A stretch of DNA of 64,000 nt from Tetrahymena thermophila SB210. Lineage: Eukaryota > Ciliophora > Oligohymenophorea > Hymenostomatida > Tetrahymenidae. The position numbers were made by a program, and so were the translations under genes. The stretch spans positions 930,001-994,000 of the forward strand of contig NW_002476317.1 of NCBI RefSeq assembly GCF_000189635.1. The letters run 5' to 3'. Positions 14,201 through 26,728 of the stretch are shown in pieces (positions within the stretch are counted from its first letter, which is position 1; each line of letters opens with the position of its first letter). The notes beneath the pieces are model-generated. The model was not told the DNA's origin and ran no database searches. It worked only from the letters and a program-made list of their open reading frames with translations.

Positions 14201-14251
14201 AATTTAATTGAATTCAATATGATTAACTAAGACACATAATCTTCAAATTGA
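11204..14251 (+). CDS. coiled-coil, Q/K/E-rich protein of cytoskeletal type
   Basis: Start ATG at 11204 (MNPQDIYQRNLEMHLLATQQ); first exon ends with a GT donor at 11316; stop TGA at 14249-14251. Several short introns break the first 1.5 kb, and the long last exon starts near 12.75 kb. Predicted product roughly 850-900 residues. It has long charged helices (for example QKQQDEKKKQQIKEERKKA near 12.27-12.33 kb and DIEEQQRKLKQWQTKKDSK near 13.76-13.81 kb) separated by Q/S/N-rich linkers, and ends in a Q-rich tail. Near 13.86 kb it has VKECTFKPDL, a short motif common in coiled-coil axonemal and basal-body proteins of ciliates and flagellates. That suggests, but does not prove, a ciliary or cortical structural role. 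Several exon joints in 11.3-12.2 kb are tentative. Confidence 0.65.
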
Positions 14252-15232
14252 GTCAGTATACTATTTTTTGTATTTAAATATTAAATAAATCTATAAGATA
14301 AATAAAAAATTAAGAACTAATTACTCAAATTATATTATTTAGATTCTTACAAAACTATATTTTTTTTGTATTAAGTTATCAAATTTATTTATAAATTATT
14401 TCAAGTTTTTTAGATTAATCTTGTACATTTGTTATATTTTCTTTAATTTTGTAAATCTATTTTTTTAAATTAATTTTTCAATTTATAATATTGCTTTTCC
14501 TACATTTGAAATATCACGAACCATGATATCATGTTTTGTGATATTTCAAATAATTTTTATATGAATAATGAATATTTTTTTTTAAATCTTAATTACCGTC
14601 AATTCTATAATATAAGAACCTAAAAAATTAATTATTTTTGGAAAAATGATTCTTATTAGAAACAATAAAATATATTTTCAAAATATTTAATTTCAAAATA
14701 CTTTAAAAATTAATTATAATATATAAAATAAAAAGTAGGATATTTTAAGAATCTTAATAACTTTATTAAAATTAATTTTTATAAGAATATAGATTAAATA
14801 AAATTTAGAAACATTTATTGATCATAATTTTTATAAAATAAATTTAGATTTATAACTAACTAACTACCTACTTATTGCTTTTTTGAAATTACACCTAACT
14901 AACTTTTTAAAATTTGTTGTTACTTAAATTTTTTAAGCAAATTTATAATTGACAGTAAATTTAAATATTACTTAATTATAATTTTTATGCTATTATCAAC
15001 TTAAAAATAAGTAATTAACCACTTTAAATGTTAAATAAGAATATATCAAGTAATAATTTCTTTATTTTGTAAATAAGTACTATAATAAGAATTAGATTTT
15101 TAATAAAGCTAGTAGAATTATAAAGCTCTAAGTAGCTAAAAAGATTAAAGGTCCAATCAAATTTGAATAAAAAGACAATTAGAACTACATATTGTACCCT
15201 TTAGTCATTTTGTTTTAAAAGAATTTTGAAAA
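14252..15232. other. intergenic, holds one perfect hairpin
   Basis: About 1 kb between two plus-strand genes. Apart from the inverted repeat at 14505-14550 I see nothing but A+T-rich spacer. Confidence 0.5.
14505..14550. repeat. 46-bp inverted repeat (hairpin) with nested palindrome
   Basis: TTTGAAATATCAC at 14505-14517 is the exact reverse complement of GTGATATTTCAAA at 14538-14550 (13 of 13). Inside the 20-base loop lies a second perfect palindrome, CATGATATCATG (14522-14533). It sits about 250 bp past the upstream stop codon. A transcription end or RNA 3' structure is possible; a protein-binding palindrome is another reading. Confidence 0.6.
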
Positions 15233-18200
15233 ATGAATTTTAAGCAGCAAAGTGAAGGCGATGATGGCTTTAATTTAGATGGAGAATCATTTTTTATTAA
15301 GCTAATCAGGGACTTTAAAAAAACTATCTTTAACTACGCATATCATTTACTTAATGGTGAAAGAATAGGGTTCTTTTAAAGGATTATTCTTTTGATCATA
15401 GAGACATTTTAGATATTGAACTTTTAATTTTGCTACGAGCTCTCTTCCCTTTGGAAAAACAAAAGCATAGTTAATGGAATAAGATTAGTGTTAAAAATTA
15501 CATCAATATATTAGTATTTTGATGGAAATTCATCTAGTTCATATTCAACATACAAGGGATTGTTTTTTGCACTGTCTTCAATTTTTCTTTTTTTATGCCT
15601 CATTTTTATTTATGTAATTATCAGCTTGAAAAGGAAGAATACACATATTTCTTTTTTAATTAATATTTTGCGCTTCAGCACAGAATTGCTTGTAACTGTG
15701 CTTTTTTTACCTTTGATTTAACTATTTCTAAGTCCATTAAATTGCCAGAATGGAATAATTGACTCTAATTAAGTATATGTAATGGCTAACTTCCCTACAG
15801 TACAATGCTTTGGTAGTGATGAAATAGCACTTGTATTTTTAGGTAATTAATTTCATTTTAAAAAGCTCATTTTTTTCAAAATTAATTCACAAAAAGCAGA
15901 TAAAAAATTAGGAATTTAAAATCATAAAGCATATTGGTATTCTTATTAATAAAATAGATTTTATAATAATAAATTACAATAATCCAAAAAGTTTATTTTG
16001 ATATTTAAATTATTTATATTATAAATTTATTTATTTATATAGGTATTGTTTGTAGCATTTTGCTTAGTGTGTATGTAGGCTTAATGACACTATTATTTTT
16101 TGGGTGTAGAACAAATGCATAAGATTGTTATACTAAAAATTCAGGAAGAGGAGAGTTTTGCTTTTTTATTCTTAAACTAATATTAGCTCTTTTTTACAAT
16201 TTTCTAATGAATAAGGGGTATGATGTTGTCTTTATAGTTATAATGCTTATCGGATCATTTTTGTTGTTCGATCACTATTAATTTAATTTAACATATCATG
16301 ACTTCTATATTTCAAAGCTAATAACTGCCTAGCATGCAATTAATCTTTGGACTACTCTCATGCTTATTTTAGCTAAAATTACTGAAAATTACGAATTTGA
16401 TGGATCCTCTATAATATGGATTATAGGCATACCTTTTGTATATATAATTATTCTTATGAGAACTGAATAAAGGTTAAAAATAATTCGTTCATATTTTATA
16501 TTAAAAATAATATATTTATTAATTAGGTATGATATCTTATTGATAAATACAAATTAGTATGACGTATTATCTGACCCCTTAAAATAGTTGCCATACATAA
16601 CTAAACTTTTAGGTAGGTACACTAAAGATAAGCACATATAAATTATGTTAGATGGATTTTTAGACCATCATAGGAATACTTGCATTCAAGAAGACTGCCC
16701 ATCTAAAAGAAGATTAGCAAAAACTACAAAATTCTCTAAAGCTTTAAGAAATGAAAAAGTTAGTGAATAGCTTATTATGATTTATACAGTTATTTAGAGC
16801 ATGTATTATTTTGCTTTGCAAAAGTTTCCAAATAATACCAAAATACGTATTCTTTATGCATTATATCTTGTTGATATAATGAGATCTTCACAATAGGCAC
16901 TCCAAGAACTCTTGAATACAGAAAGCGAAAGGCCTGTATTTGATGAAGAATTTATCATTTTTAGGTATAAGCAAGTTATAGAAAATGACCTAATGGAAAA
17001 TAGCACAACCCTTGATGGTTAAAAAGATTAACAAGGCTCTAGTGATGTAGTTAATGAATTATCTGTTTAAAATCATGAAAGGTAAATTTATTTAATTAAA
17101 AAATTTGATGTTTGTTTCATTTTTGATAAATTTTATTTAGTATTCGGTTTTTTTTATACTCTACAATAATCTTAAAATAACAAAATATTGATTGAATACT
17201 GATTACATAATTACTTATTTAATAATATCATAGACTCTGTAGGGTTAACATTGAAAAGAGTACTGCACTTCATATAGAATTTTGGTCTTAGCTTAGTGAA
17301 GATAATCCTGATTTAGGTAAATTAAGTGAGCTAGGCTTTAAAATAACAATTGCAAATTAGAATGCAGAAGATTAGTGGAACAGATTGGATAGGATAAATA
17401 CTTACATCCCATCTTTAATGAGGATATATGCTAAATTTTTGTCGGACATTATCCATGACAAAGATGGAGCTTTCAATATTCTTAAAAAGTTGGTTGATAT
17501 CAACTTTAAAAACTAGAATTCAAATAAAATAAGCAATTTTTTAGATTTATCAACAGGTAAACAAACATACATTTTAAATATATCTATTAGCTTTAAAATT
17601 TAATTTTAAATAGATTCTAGGCCTTCAATTGTTATAAGTGCAGAAGATGATTCTTTTGGATTAGTTGCTAACATTAATTTAGCAGCTGCTTCTTTAAGTG
17701 GATATAATAAAATGGAGATATTGAACAGAAATGTAAGCGCTCTCATGCCATAAATGTATGCTAGATATCATGATCAATTCTTAGAGAGCTATTTAGCAAC
17801 TTTAGAACCTAGAATATTGAATGTTGAAAGAATTCTATCTATGAAAAGTAAATAAGGTTATATTTCTCCTTTGATCGTTTTAGTTAGGCATGTGCCCTCG
17901 TTAATTCATGGACTTCAATTTGTATCAACTTTTAGAGTTAATAAAAATTTAAAAGAAGTCTGTTAGCTAATTGTAAATAAAGATGGAAACATTGATAATA
18001 TTGGATCTTCATGCATAAATATTTTAAGGATAGATATAAAAAAGCTAAACAAAAAAGACATACCTATAACATCAATTATTCCATCTTACTGGGATAATTT
18101 AAAAGCTTTTTAAGACAAACATGGTGCAATAGTAATTGTCATGTAGTCTACAAGAGCAAAAAAAGAATTTTACGCTAAAATCACTGCATAAGAAATAGTG

Positions 18201-21200
18201 TATGATTACATTCACTTTATCATTTTATCAACAACTTTTTGAAATATTTTTTAAATAGGTTCAGAACTTATGGACATTAAGGATACTTACTCAGAATAGA
18301 AAAAATTAAAGAAGGAGAAACAGACATAAAAATGTAAGAGCATAATAAATTAAAGAACACTGTTAACGAGCTTAGTGTTGTAGGCTAAAATTCAGCTCTT
18401 TAGTAAGCCAAGAAATCAAAAATTAAAAAAGCTACAATTAACCAACATTTGGTTGTTAAGTTTGATAGCTATACTCTAACATATGTAGGAGAAAATTTAG
18501 TTGGTCCACCACTATAGATTCACGAAGAAGAAAATGCAAATGAAACACAGTCTAATATTTTTTCAACTCTATCTGCTGTCAGATACAATGCTAAGGTAGT
18601 TATTTATTAATAAATAATGAATGATAAAAGAGTTTAAATTTTTTTTTGAATGAAAATTAGGATGAAATTTAATAAAACGATGAAGATGAATTGCAAGGAG
18701 ATAAAAATTAAGGTGAAAACAAGCAGTTTATAAATTATGGATAGGGAATTAGAACTCTTAGGCTTGTAAATAACTAATTTGTAGATATCGAAGAACTTAG
18801 ATAAAAAGAAGAAGAAGCTGAGGAAGATATGGAATAGGAATAATTAGAAGAAGAGGAAGAAGAAAAAAATTATAACAAATATAGATAAGAGGATTAATTT
18901 TCTGCTGTCCAGCAGGATTCAAATGATAGTGGTAATGTATTTAAAAAGAAGCACTCGTTTGTAAGATTTATTGAGGAAAGTAGATTTTTACATTCTTCTT
19001 CACTGGAGAAGGTAAAATTATTCGCTCTAGGATTTGTAGTTCTTTGTTCTACTTTTGTGGCTGTAAATCATATTTTGATTACTTAGTAACTCAACGAAGT
19101 AAATGAACGAGTTTTAGTATACACTTAAACAACTATTTTTGCAGCAGATGGATAAAGAGAAGTGACAAAATCTTTAATAAACTACTAGTATAACAAAAAG
19201 ATACTCACATCGTAATTTTTAAATACATTATTATTTTTCTTAATATTGCCTAATATTTTTATTAATTAAAAATAAAAAATAAACCTTATTACCTACTTTT
19301 CTACCCTATAGATAATATAATTTACAAATATTTTTCAACAATTTATATCAAAAAATATTTAAAATTAAAAAATTTTTAATTTGAGAGATTATTCTAAATA
19401 AGGCTATTTATTTTCTATTAAATATAGTTTGTTTAAAATATTTATTTTAAATTATATTTAAATTTTTACATAAGTTTATTTACTAATTATGAATGAATAA
19501 ATAGTGTTGTTCCATCAAAAATTCTTTCTGATATGAGTTCAACTGCTTAGGAAATGAAGTAAGTGAATGACTATATCGAATTAAGCAGCCTAAGTTTATC
19601 TAGCTAGCATTAAAATTTTTTGAACAATGAAAAAGTTACTTTATATGATATTAATTCTAGTTAACAGCAAACTTTAAAATTAGCAAATTAGTAAATTTTA
19701 GCAAGGATAAATAACTTAATTGGAGATACTACTATCTAAAGTTACTATTTCACAGATACAGACTTCTACTTTCTCGTATACAACTTAATGAATGATTATT
19801 TTTCATTTCTTACTACTTAGTCTAATTATTATCTGCAAGAATTGAATGACTGGGGGTCTTCTTAGCAAAATTAATTTGTATTATACCTCATTTTATCCGT
19901 AGTGTGGTCTCTATTGTGCTTTATTGGATTACTACCTTTCTATATTCTAGTTAATAACTCCTAATAATAAATTTTAACTATGTTTTTGGATATCCCTGTT
20001 GTTAGAGTCAAGTAAAATATAAAATTTAGATTTAAATTTTTATTTCCATATTTAGTATTATTTTTTAAATTTAAATAAATAATTGTTTTTAATAAATAGA
20101 AAGTTATTTTCAAAGTGTGAAAATTTTCTCGCTTGCCTTCAAGGCTCAAACGAAGATGATGCAAGCTCCACCTTTAGTGATATGTAGGAAGATGAAGACT
20201 AATCTCTTACAGGTACAAACCTAAGAAGAAGGAGCAAAAAAAGAAGAAATTTTAGAATAAACTTAAAAAACAAATAAAATTTTTTCCTTCCATTTATTTT
20301 AATTATAATAATATTTGAAGGGTATTTTAGCTATACTTATATTTTATCAACAAACAATGCATAAAATATTAAAACGTTCTTAAATGAGTTAAATGTCACT
20401 TCAACTTTTGAATAATTCTATGGATATTCATTAAATTCACTTCAATTAATGCTTTTAAATAATACCTTTTCAGTAATTTTAATTTTATTATCTTTTACTA
20501 GATTTAATGAAATAAATAAACAATTATAACAGACATATTGAATGTTTGAGGATTAAAGATAATTGAAAAAATAAGATTTATATTAATTATTTGATTAAAT
20601 AGAATTTAAATTGATTTAATTTATTAAAAAGGTTAATGGCAGTACTTCAGAAAAATATGTTAGCTGGGCTATAAATTAAATGTACAATCTAAATAATTAA
20701 CTCTAAAAAGAGCACTAAGAAAACATGAATATACATTAATCTTCGTACAATTAAGCTTTTAACATGATATTTATGGAGGATAGTTGTTAAACTTTATCCA
20801 GTTTAACACTTCTTGATTAATTATAATGCGAATAGTTTGCTTAGTCTAATATTCGCTAAGGACTTTCTTTAAGTTTATCAAAACATATTGAGAACTTTAT
20901 TTCAGTATATAATCAGTATGAAGCAAATAAATCAAATGCTTAAAACAATTAAAAATTATTATCTAGTAACGAAACATAAATGATATAGACTATGTAAGAT
21001 GTCTATATTAAAGTTATGATGAGATATTTAGTTTAATAGTTTAGAGATAGTATTTAATAGATGTACGATAATAGCTAAACAATAAGAATAACTCTGTTGA
21101 TTCTAGCTATTATAATAATAATATTACTATATATATCTATCTTAGTACCAATTTTGAATACAATTTCTAGAGAAATAGTTAGGGTAAGATCTATGATTTT

Positions 21201-21288
21201 TATGATTCCATTAGATATTATTGCAAGTGTTAAATCCATAAAAGAAATATTTCAACCATTTTTATCAAAGCTATATACAAGAGAATGA
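15233..21288 (+). CDS. large multi-pass membrane protein with a PAS domain
   Basis: Start ATG at 15233 (MNFKQQSEGDDGFNLDGESF), stop TGA at 21286-21288; several introns, for example from about 15842 to 16041. The product is about 1,600-1,700 residues. The N-terminal part (15.4-16.5 kb) has at least eight hydrophobic segments. A cytoplasmic region follows with a cysteine pair (HRNTCIQEDCPSK, about 16.68-16.7 kb) and helical repeats (QSMYYFALQKFPNNTKIRI, about 16.8 kb). Next, at about 17.61-18.24 kb, is a PAS-like sensor fold (SAEDDSFGLVANINLAAASL ... GYNKMEILNRNVSALMP). The C-terminal third has an acidic E/D tract near 18.8 kb and four more membrane segments ending at the terminus (TITLLILAIIIIILLYISIL). 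This layout matches the greatly expanded family of ciliate PAS-containing transmembrane proteins of unknown ligand and output. Signalling at the plasma membrane is inferred from the domain order. Confidence 0.8.
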
Positions 21289-21537
21289 CTATTATTTAAA
21301 GATATTATATTGTATGTATTTATTATTGTTTTTACACATTGTACTTAATCTAAAATTTTATGTATAAATAAACCTTTCTATTGAATTCAATTTTATAATA
21401 AAAGAAATAAATTATAAATAATTAATTAGCAAACAAATATTCTTTCTTACTTTTCAAAAAAAAAAAAAAAATTTTCTTATCAGAGATATCAAAAAAAAAA
21501 TCAAAAATTAAATAAATAGAAAAAAAACCTTCATGCT

Positions 21538-24175
21538 ATGGATTTTTATAGCATATAGGGAAAAAAAGGAATATATCATGTGTCAAATCGTAAACTTGGT
21601 AGCGGAGCAATATCAGAAGTTTATTATGGTGAAAACTATAAACAGGAAAAAGTTGCAATTAAAATCGTCAAAAGAGAATAATATGCAGGTATAAAACAAT
21701 TTTCAATATAAATAGTTTATTATTTTATTTACTATTGTTACTTAAATTATTTAGATATTTTAGATAATTTAAGTTAGATAGATACTAATACATACAAATC
21801 TATGTATTTATTTTTAATATTTCTTCATTTTTTTTAATTTAAAAATAGAAAAAAAGTAAAATCTGTATTATTAAAGCGAGTTAGAGGTATCTAAATACTT
21901 AGCCTCTAAGGTTAATATATATGAAAACATATGCAGAATTTTTGATGTCATTGAATGCTAAGATTAGTTCTTTGTAATTATGGAATTTTGCGAAGGTGGG
22001 AATCTTTTAGATTATATTATGATGTAAAGTTAAGAAGATATAAACAAAAATATTCTTGATATAGCTTTAGAAATTGTAAAAGGAGTTTCTTATTTACACT
22101 AAAATGGGATTGTTCACAGAGATTTAAAACCAGAAAATATATATTTATATAAAAAAAGAGTACCTATTTATTATAATCAGTTTTAAGATATTTACATATT
22201 CAAAATTGGTGATTTTGGGCTGAGTAAATTCTTAAAATCTAGCAACAATTCAGTTGTAGGTACCATTAATTATATGGCTCCTGAAATATTAGAGAACAAC
22301 TATGGGAAAGAAGTCGATATTTGGAGTATTGGATGTATTTTATATGAATTAAAAACTTAAAAATAATTATTTTATTCACTAAAAATGGATTTAAGAGAAA
22401 TAATATCTTAAATTAGAGCATTTAATTGTTAAAGAAGTAATGATAGTAATAATATTGACTACTTGATTTAAGTTTGTTTGGAAAGAAATAATTTAAATAG
22501 AATAACAATAGATAAATTATAAACTAAAATTGAAAAAATGAAAGATAATTTAGAATATGAGTTTATTGAAAATGATAATTCATAGTTAGAAATATTTAAA
22601 AAAGAACCTTCACTCAGAATGACTTAATTTTATAGTACAATTCTAAAAAAATCTACTCATCCATATGAGCAAAACATCTTTAATAATAATTAATTTAACT
22701 AAAATGATTAATTAGATAATATTTAAGATTTATAATAAACATAAGATTACTAAAATGTTAATATTACTGAATATGAAGCCTCTAGAACAGCGAGTTATTA
22801 AGAAATAATGCCTTATGAGACTTAAAGGGATGAAACTTTTTCTTTAGATTTAGAATTAACAAATGATTATTTTAAAGATAATATTGATTAAATAAGATAA
22901 TCAGAATTAAGGAATTCTTCTAAGTATTAATAGGAACCTGATATATTGAAACCAAAAAGAATATTTTAAGAAAATTAAGATAAAGAGAAAAATAATAAAA
23001 TAATTTAAAATTTTGAAAACAAATTCCTAAAAGCACTCTTAAAAAGCTAAGATTATTTATAAGCAATAGCAGAAATAAATATATTACTAGACCAAATAAA
23101 GACATAATATCTGGAATAGTATTTAAGTAAAATAATTGAAACAATTCTCATAAATAATAATAATATAGAAAAGGAGTATCAACAGCAATAATGTAACTCA
23201 AGTATAATAAAAAACTAAAATAAATAAGGTATTACTAAAATATAAGAGGAAGAATTTATATTTTAAAAGATAGAAAATTAATCCCTCAAATAGATAAAAA
23301 AAATTGTTTAATTTTCTTTTGATCAATCAAAAATGTTAATGTCATAGAACTAGAACTCTGCTTAAAGATTAAATTCTTTATAAAATAAATCTTTAAGCAA
23401 AATTGACTATCTAATTTCAAGCTAAGTTAATTCTGTTAAAAGGACTTCTTAACTAAATTTGTTTGAAAATAATTTCACAAGACAAAGAGTATTTAGTATA
23501 AATACTATCTCATTATCATCTTTTAGTATAGATAGAAGAGATATATTAAATAACTTGGATTTAAAATATAATATTTTTATTTAGCTTATTATAAACTAGA
23601 TATACGACACAATCAATTTACAATAGTTTCTTATTTTTCTAATTTATTGTACAATTAGTAAACATATCAATGAATAATTACCAGGTGATAAGAGAATTAC
23701 ATACAAAGAAACATAAAATTATACCAAAAAAAACTATCCTTATTGTAGCCTAATATTTTTGATGATGTTTAATAAAATAGTTTAAATTATAAAATCTAAA
23801 TCCAGAATTAGCGACTCAAGTTTAGGAAACATTAAGCAAGAAGCTTTCAAGATATTTAAAATTTTGATTAAGGAAATAGAAATCTATTAAAATTTTGTTG
23901 AATTCATAGACGATTATTTTAAATTTATCCAAAACGAAAAAGATAAAAAAAATAAATATATTTTTTTTGATCAAGAAATTATCCAATTACAATTAGACTC
24001 TTAGTAAAGTATACAGCTGATTGAGAAAGATCCTCTCAAAGTTGTCTATTTTTATATAGATAATAAAAATTAGCAAGGAAATATTCTCATGTCTCAAACT
24101 TAAGAATAAATTTTTTTTTCTTAAAAATATTCAAACATAGAATAAAGTATTTATAAATAAAAATCTAAAATTTGA
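21538..24175 (+). CDS. protein kinase A of the array
   Basis: Two exons, 21538-21688 and 21849-24175, give 825 residues. The ATG at 21538 is chosen because the one at 21533 is out of frame. The kinase domain covers about residues 15-300: glycine loop LGSGAISEV, VAIK lysine, [14 protein letters not shown] (NYMAPEIL) and DIWSIGC. All catalytic residues are present, so activity is expected. The single 160-bp intron follows the VAIK segment in phase 1, as in every other member of the array. Beyond residue 300 the protein is Q/N/K-rich and then forms a helical C-terminal region not matched to a named domain. The 3' end has an alternative: an intron at 24147-24229 (GTATTT...TTTAG) would replace the last residues by KYFKTLKELLQINQIIQKQ and move the stop to 24298. 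Substrate unknown. Confidence 0.85.
21689..21848 (+). other. array-conserved intron of kinase A
   Basis: GTATAAA...AAATAG, 160 bp, phase 1, after codon 50. Its place between the VAIK strand and the E-L-E helix (GAA AAA AAG TAA AAT CTG) is the same in all array members. Confidence 0.8.
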
Positions 24176-24916
24176 TCAAAAAAATATTTTTTTTAATTTC
24201 AATTGTTCATTAAATTAAAACTCATTTAGAATATTTCAAAACTTTAAAAGAGTTGTTGCAAATAAATTAGATTATTCAAAAGCAGTGATCTTACATGATG
24301 AAAAATTAAAAAATATTTAATTTGAGAAATGAATGTAAAATTTATGGTATTTAGAATATTCAATTACTTTCCTAAATTATATTTCAAATTAGAAAATTAT
24401 GCTATCCTTGTTCAAAAGTAATAGAAATTATTTGTAAAACTAAGAATTATATAAATAAATAAAATAGTTAAATATACTTAAATACTATCAATATAAAAAA
24501 TTCTTTTTCTTTATAAGCTTAATTTACTGTAAAAAAAAATAAATATTTGATAAGTTTATCCAAAAAAATAAACTAAATATTTTAGATAAAAAAAATTATT
24601 TGAAAGAATATAAAATTATAATAATGAAGTTATGTTTTTTGTAAGGTTTTTTAAAATATATATTTTTATTTTTCTCTTGCTTGAAACAATTGATTTTATT
24701 TTAGACTATGTTAATAATTTAATTTTCTTTTATTAAGTTGATTTAAAGACCTTTTGTAATTTTTTTTTGAATTAATAGTTTATTACTATTTTTTAGTTAG
24801 AATTTTAATTCTGTTAATAATAAATAAATTAATTAACATTTTCTGTTAATGTTGATTATTTTTCCAAATAGATATTATCAAAAATTCACAAAATTAAATA
24901 ATAATACTATCTAAAA
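24176..24916. other. intergenic between kinases A and B
   Basis: The first 120 bases stay open in two frames, which is why an alternative last exon of kinase A (stop at 24298) is possible. The rest is A+T-rich spacer with no frame or repeat that I can support. Confidence 0.45.
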
Positions 24917-26728
24917 ATGAAATAAGATAGCATAAATATTGTTGTATTAAAAGGCAAAGAGCATTAATACCTGCTTTAATTAGAAAATGTCATAGGAAAA
25001 GGGGCAGTAAGTGAGGTCTTTCTGGGTAAAATAATTTAAAATGATAAAACTGTCGCAATTAAAGTACTCAGAGACAAAAAAATAGAAAGTAAATGAGAGA
25101 ATGAGTTAGAGTTATTTGAAATTATTTTTATTAATAAAGGTAACCAATAAAACAGCTATCTACAAAGAGAGTATGAAGTTTGTTTAAAGATTAAAAGTGT
25201 TCAAGATAATGATGAAAAGTAAGGCAAATTAAATCATAATGTTTTGAGAATTTTAGATTGTTTAGATTTTAAAGCAAATGAAAACAAAATATCTTGTTAA
25301 AGTTCTAGGGTTAATCCAGCTAATACATATAATAATTTGATTGATTATATTCAAGAAAAATATATTATAACTGAATATTGTAACAAATCTAGCTTGTATG
25401 ATTATTTAACAGATAAAGGATTTTCACTTTAACTTACAGAAGTGCTTGATACTTCTATGCAAATTGCATAAGGATTAAAGTTTCTTCATGATTAAAAAAT
25501 AATGCATAGAGATCTTAAACCAGAAAACATATTTGTTCATGAAGTAAATTAAGATAAATATTTGTTTAAGATTGGTGACTTTGGTATAGGAAAGTAATTT
25601 TAAGAGGAAGGCATTGAGCAATCTTTTGTTGGGACTATAAATTATATGAGTCCTGAAGTAATAAATAGACAATAATATTCTAATCAAATAGATTATTGGA
25701 GTTTAGGATGTATAATATATGAGATTTATAAAGGATATTAAATGTTTCGCGGATATACTGAAAAAGAAGTTGAGGAAAAGATTAAAAATTTTAGAAGCTA
25801 ACAACATTTTGTGTTTTCATTAAATATTTCCTTAGAAAATATAATACATAAATGTCTAGTTAGCAGTAATTAAGGAGGATATTAAAATATTGATTAAATT
25901 ATTAATGATATTTAATCTTTACAAAATGAAAAATAGTAATAAAAATAACAAGAAGAAAAATAATTCTAATTACAATAAGACAGACAAAACAAACAAAAAT
26001 AATACAAATTAACAATGTAATTTAAACAATTATATTAGTAACAATTGTAAGAAAAAAATTAATTATAACAGAATCTATTCAATTTTTAAAAAAGTCCTAA
26101 TAATGGTTAGGCTTAAAACAAAATTAAAGATCAGAATTTTAATTAAATGATGTAAACATTACAATACTAAGATAAAAATAATTTTGAGAAAGTATTAATT
26201 AAAAATTAATAGATTTCTAACATAACAAAAAAAGAATGTTTACATGCAATAAAGCCTTAACATGAATATAAAAAAGAAGAAAGTATTAGCAATAATTCTA
26301 AATTAGATTTTGAAAATAAAGATAATTATTTGAATGCTAATCATATAAATTCTCAGAATATATAAGATTAAAACTACAGATAACAGAAATCAAACATTTA
26401 ATAGCCATCAATAAATAATAACTCTTAAAATTAAAATACCTATCTAAGTATTCAGTAATAATAAAATAAATAAAATAGTAGCTATAAATTTTTTTATCCA
26501 AATAAAAAAAATAGTTATTAAAGCGATTATAATCGACTAAATAATCATAAATCAAATAATTAAGAATAAAATTAGTAGGAATAATAAAAAATAAAAACTA
26601 TTTCAGCTTAAAATGAGTAGATTGCAAGGGGAAGTAGTTGCATTAATGGAGCTGTAAGAATAATACAAGCTGAAAAGACTATTAAAGCTAGATCTATTTC
26701 AAGAAATAAATAATATTTTGATTAGTGA
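24917..26728 (+). CDS. protein kinase B of the array
   Basis: Exons 24917-25088 and 25140-26728 give 586 residues, from MKQDSINIVVLKGKEHQ to a TGA at 26726-26728. The kinase domain (about 20-320) has [27 protein letters not shown] in place of APE (NYMSPEV), and DYWSLGC. The 51-bp intron is in the array-conserved position. Between the small lobe and the hinge there is an insertion of about 40 residues not seen in kinase A. From about residue 330 the chain is dominated by Q, N and K, and it ends GSSCINGAVRIIQAEKTIKA. That last stretch is the segment whose copy lies at 27924-28020. All residues needed for catalysis are present. Confidence 0.85.
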
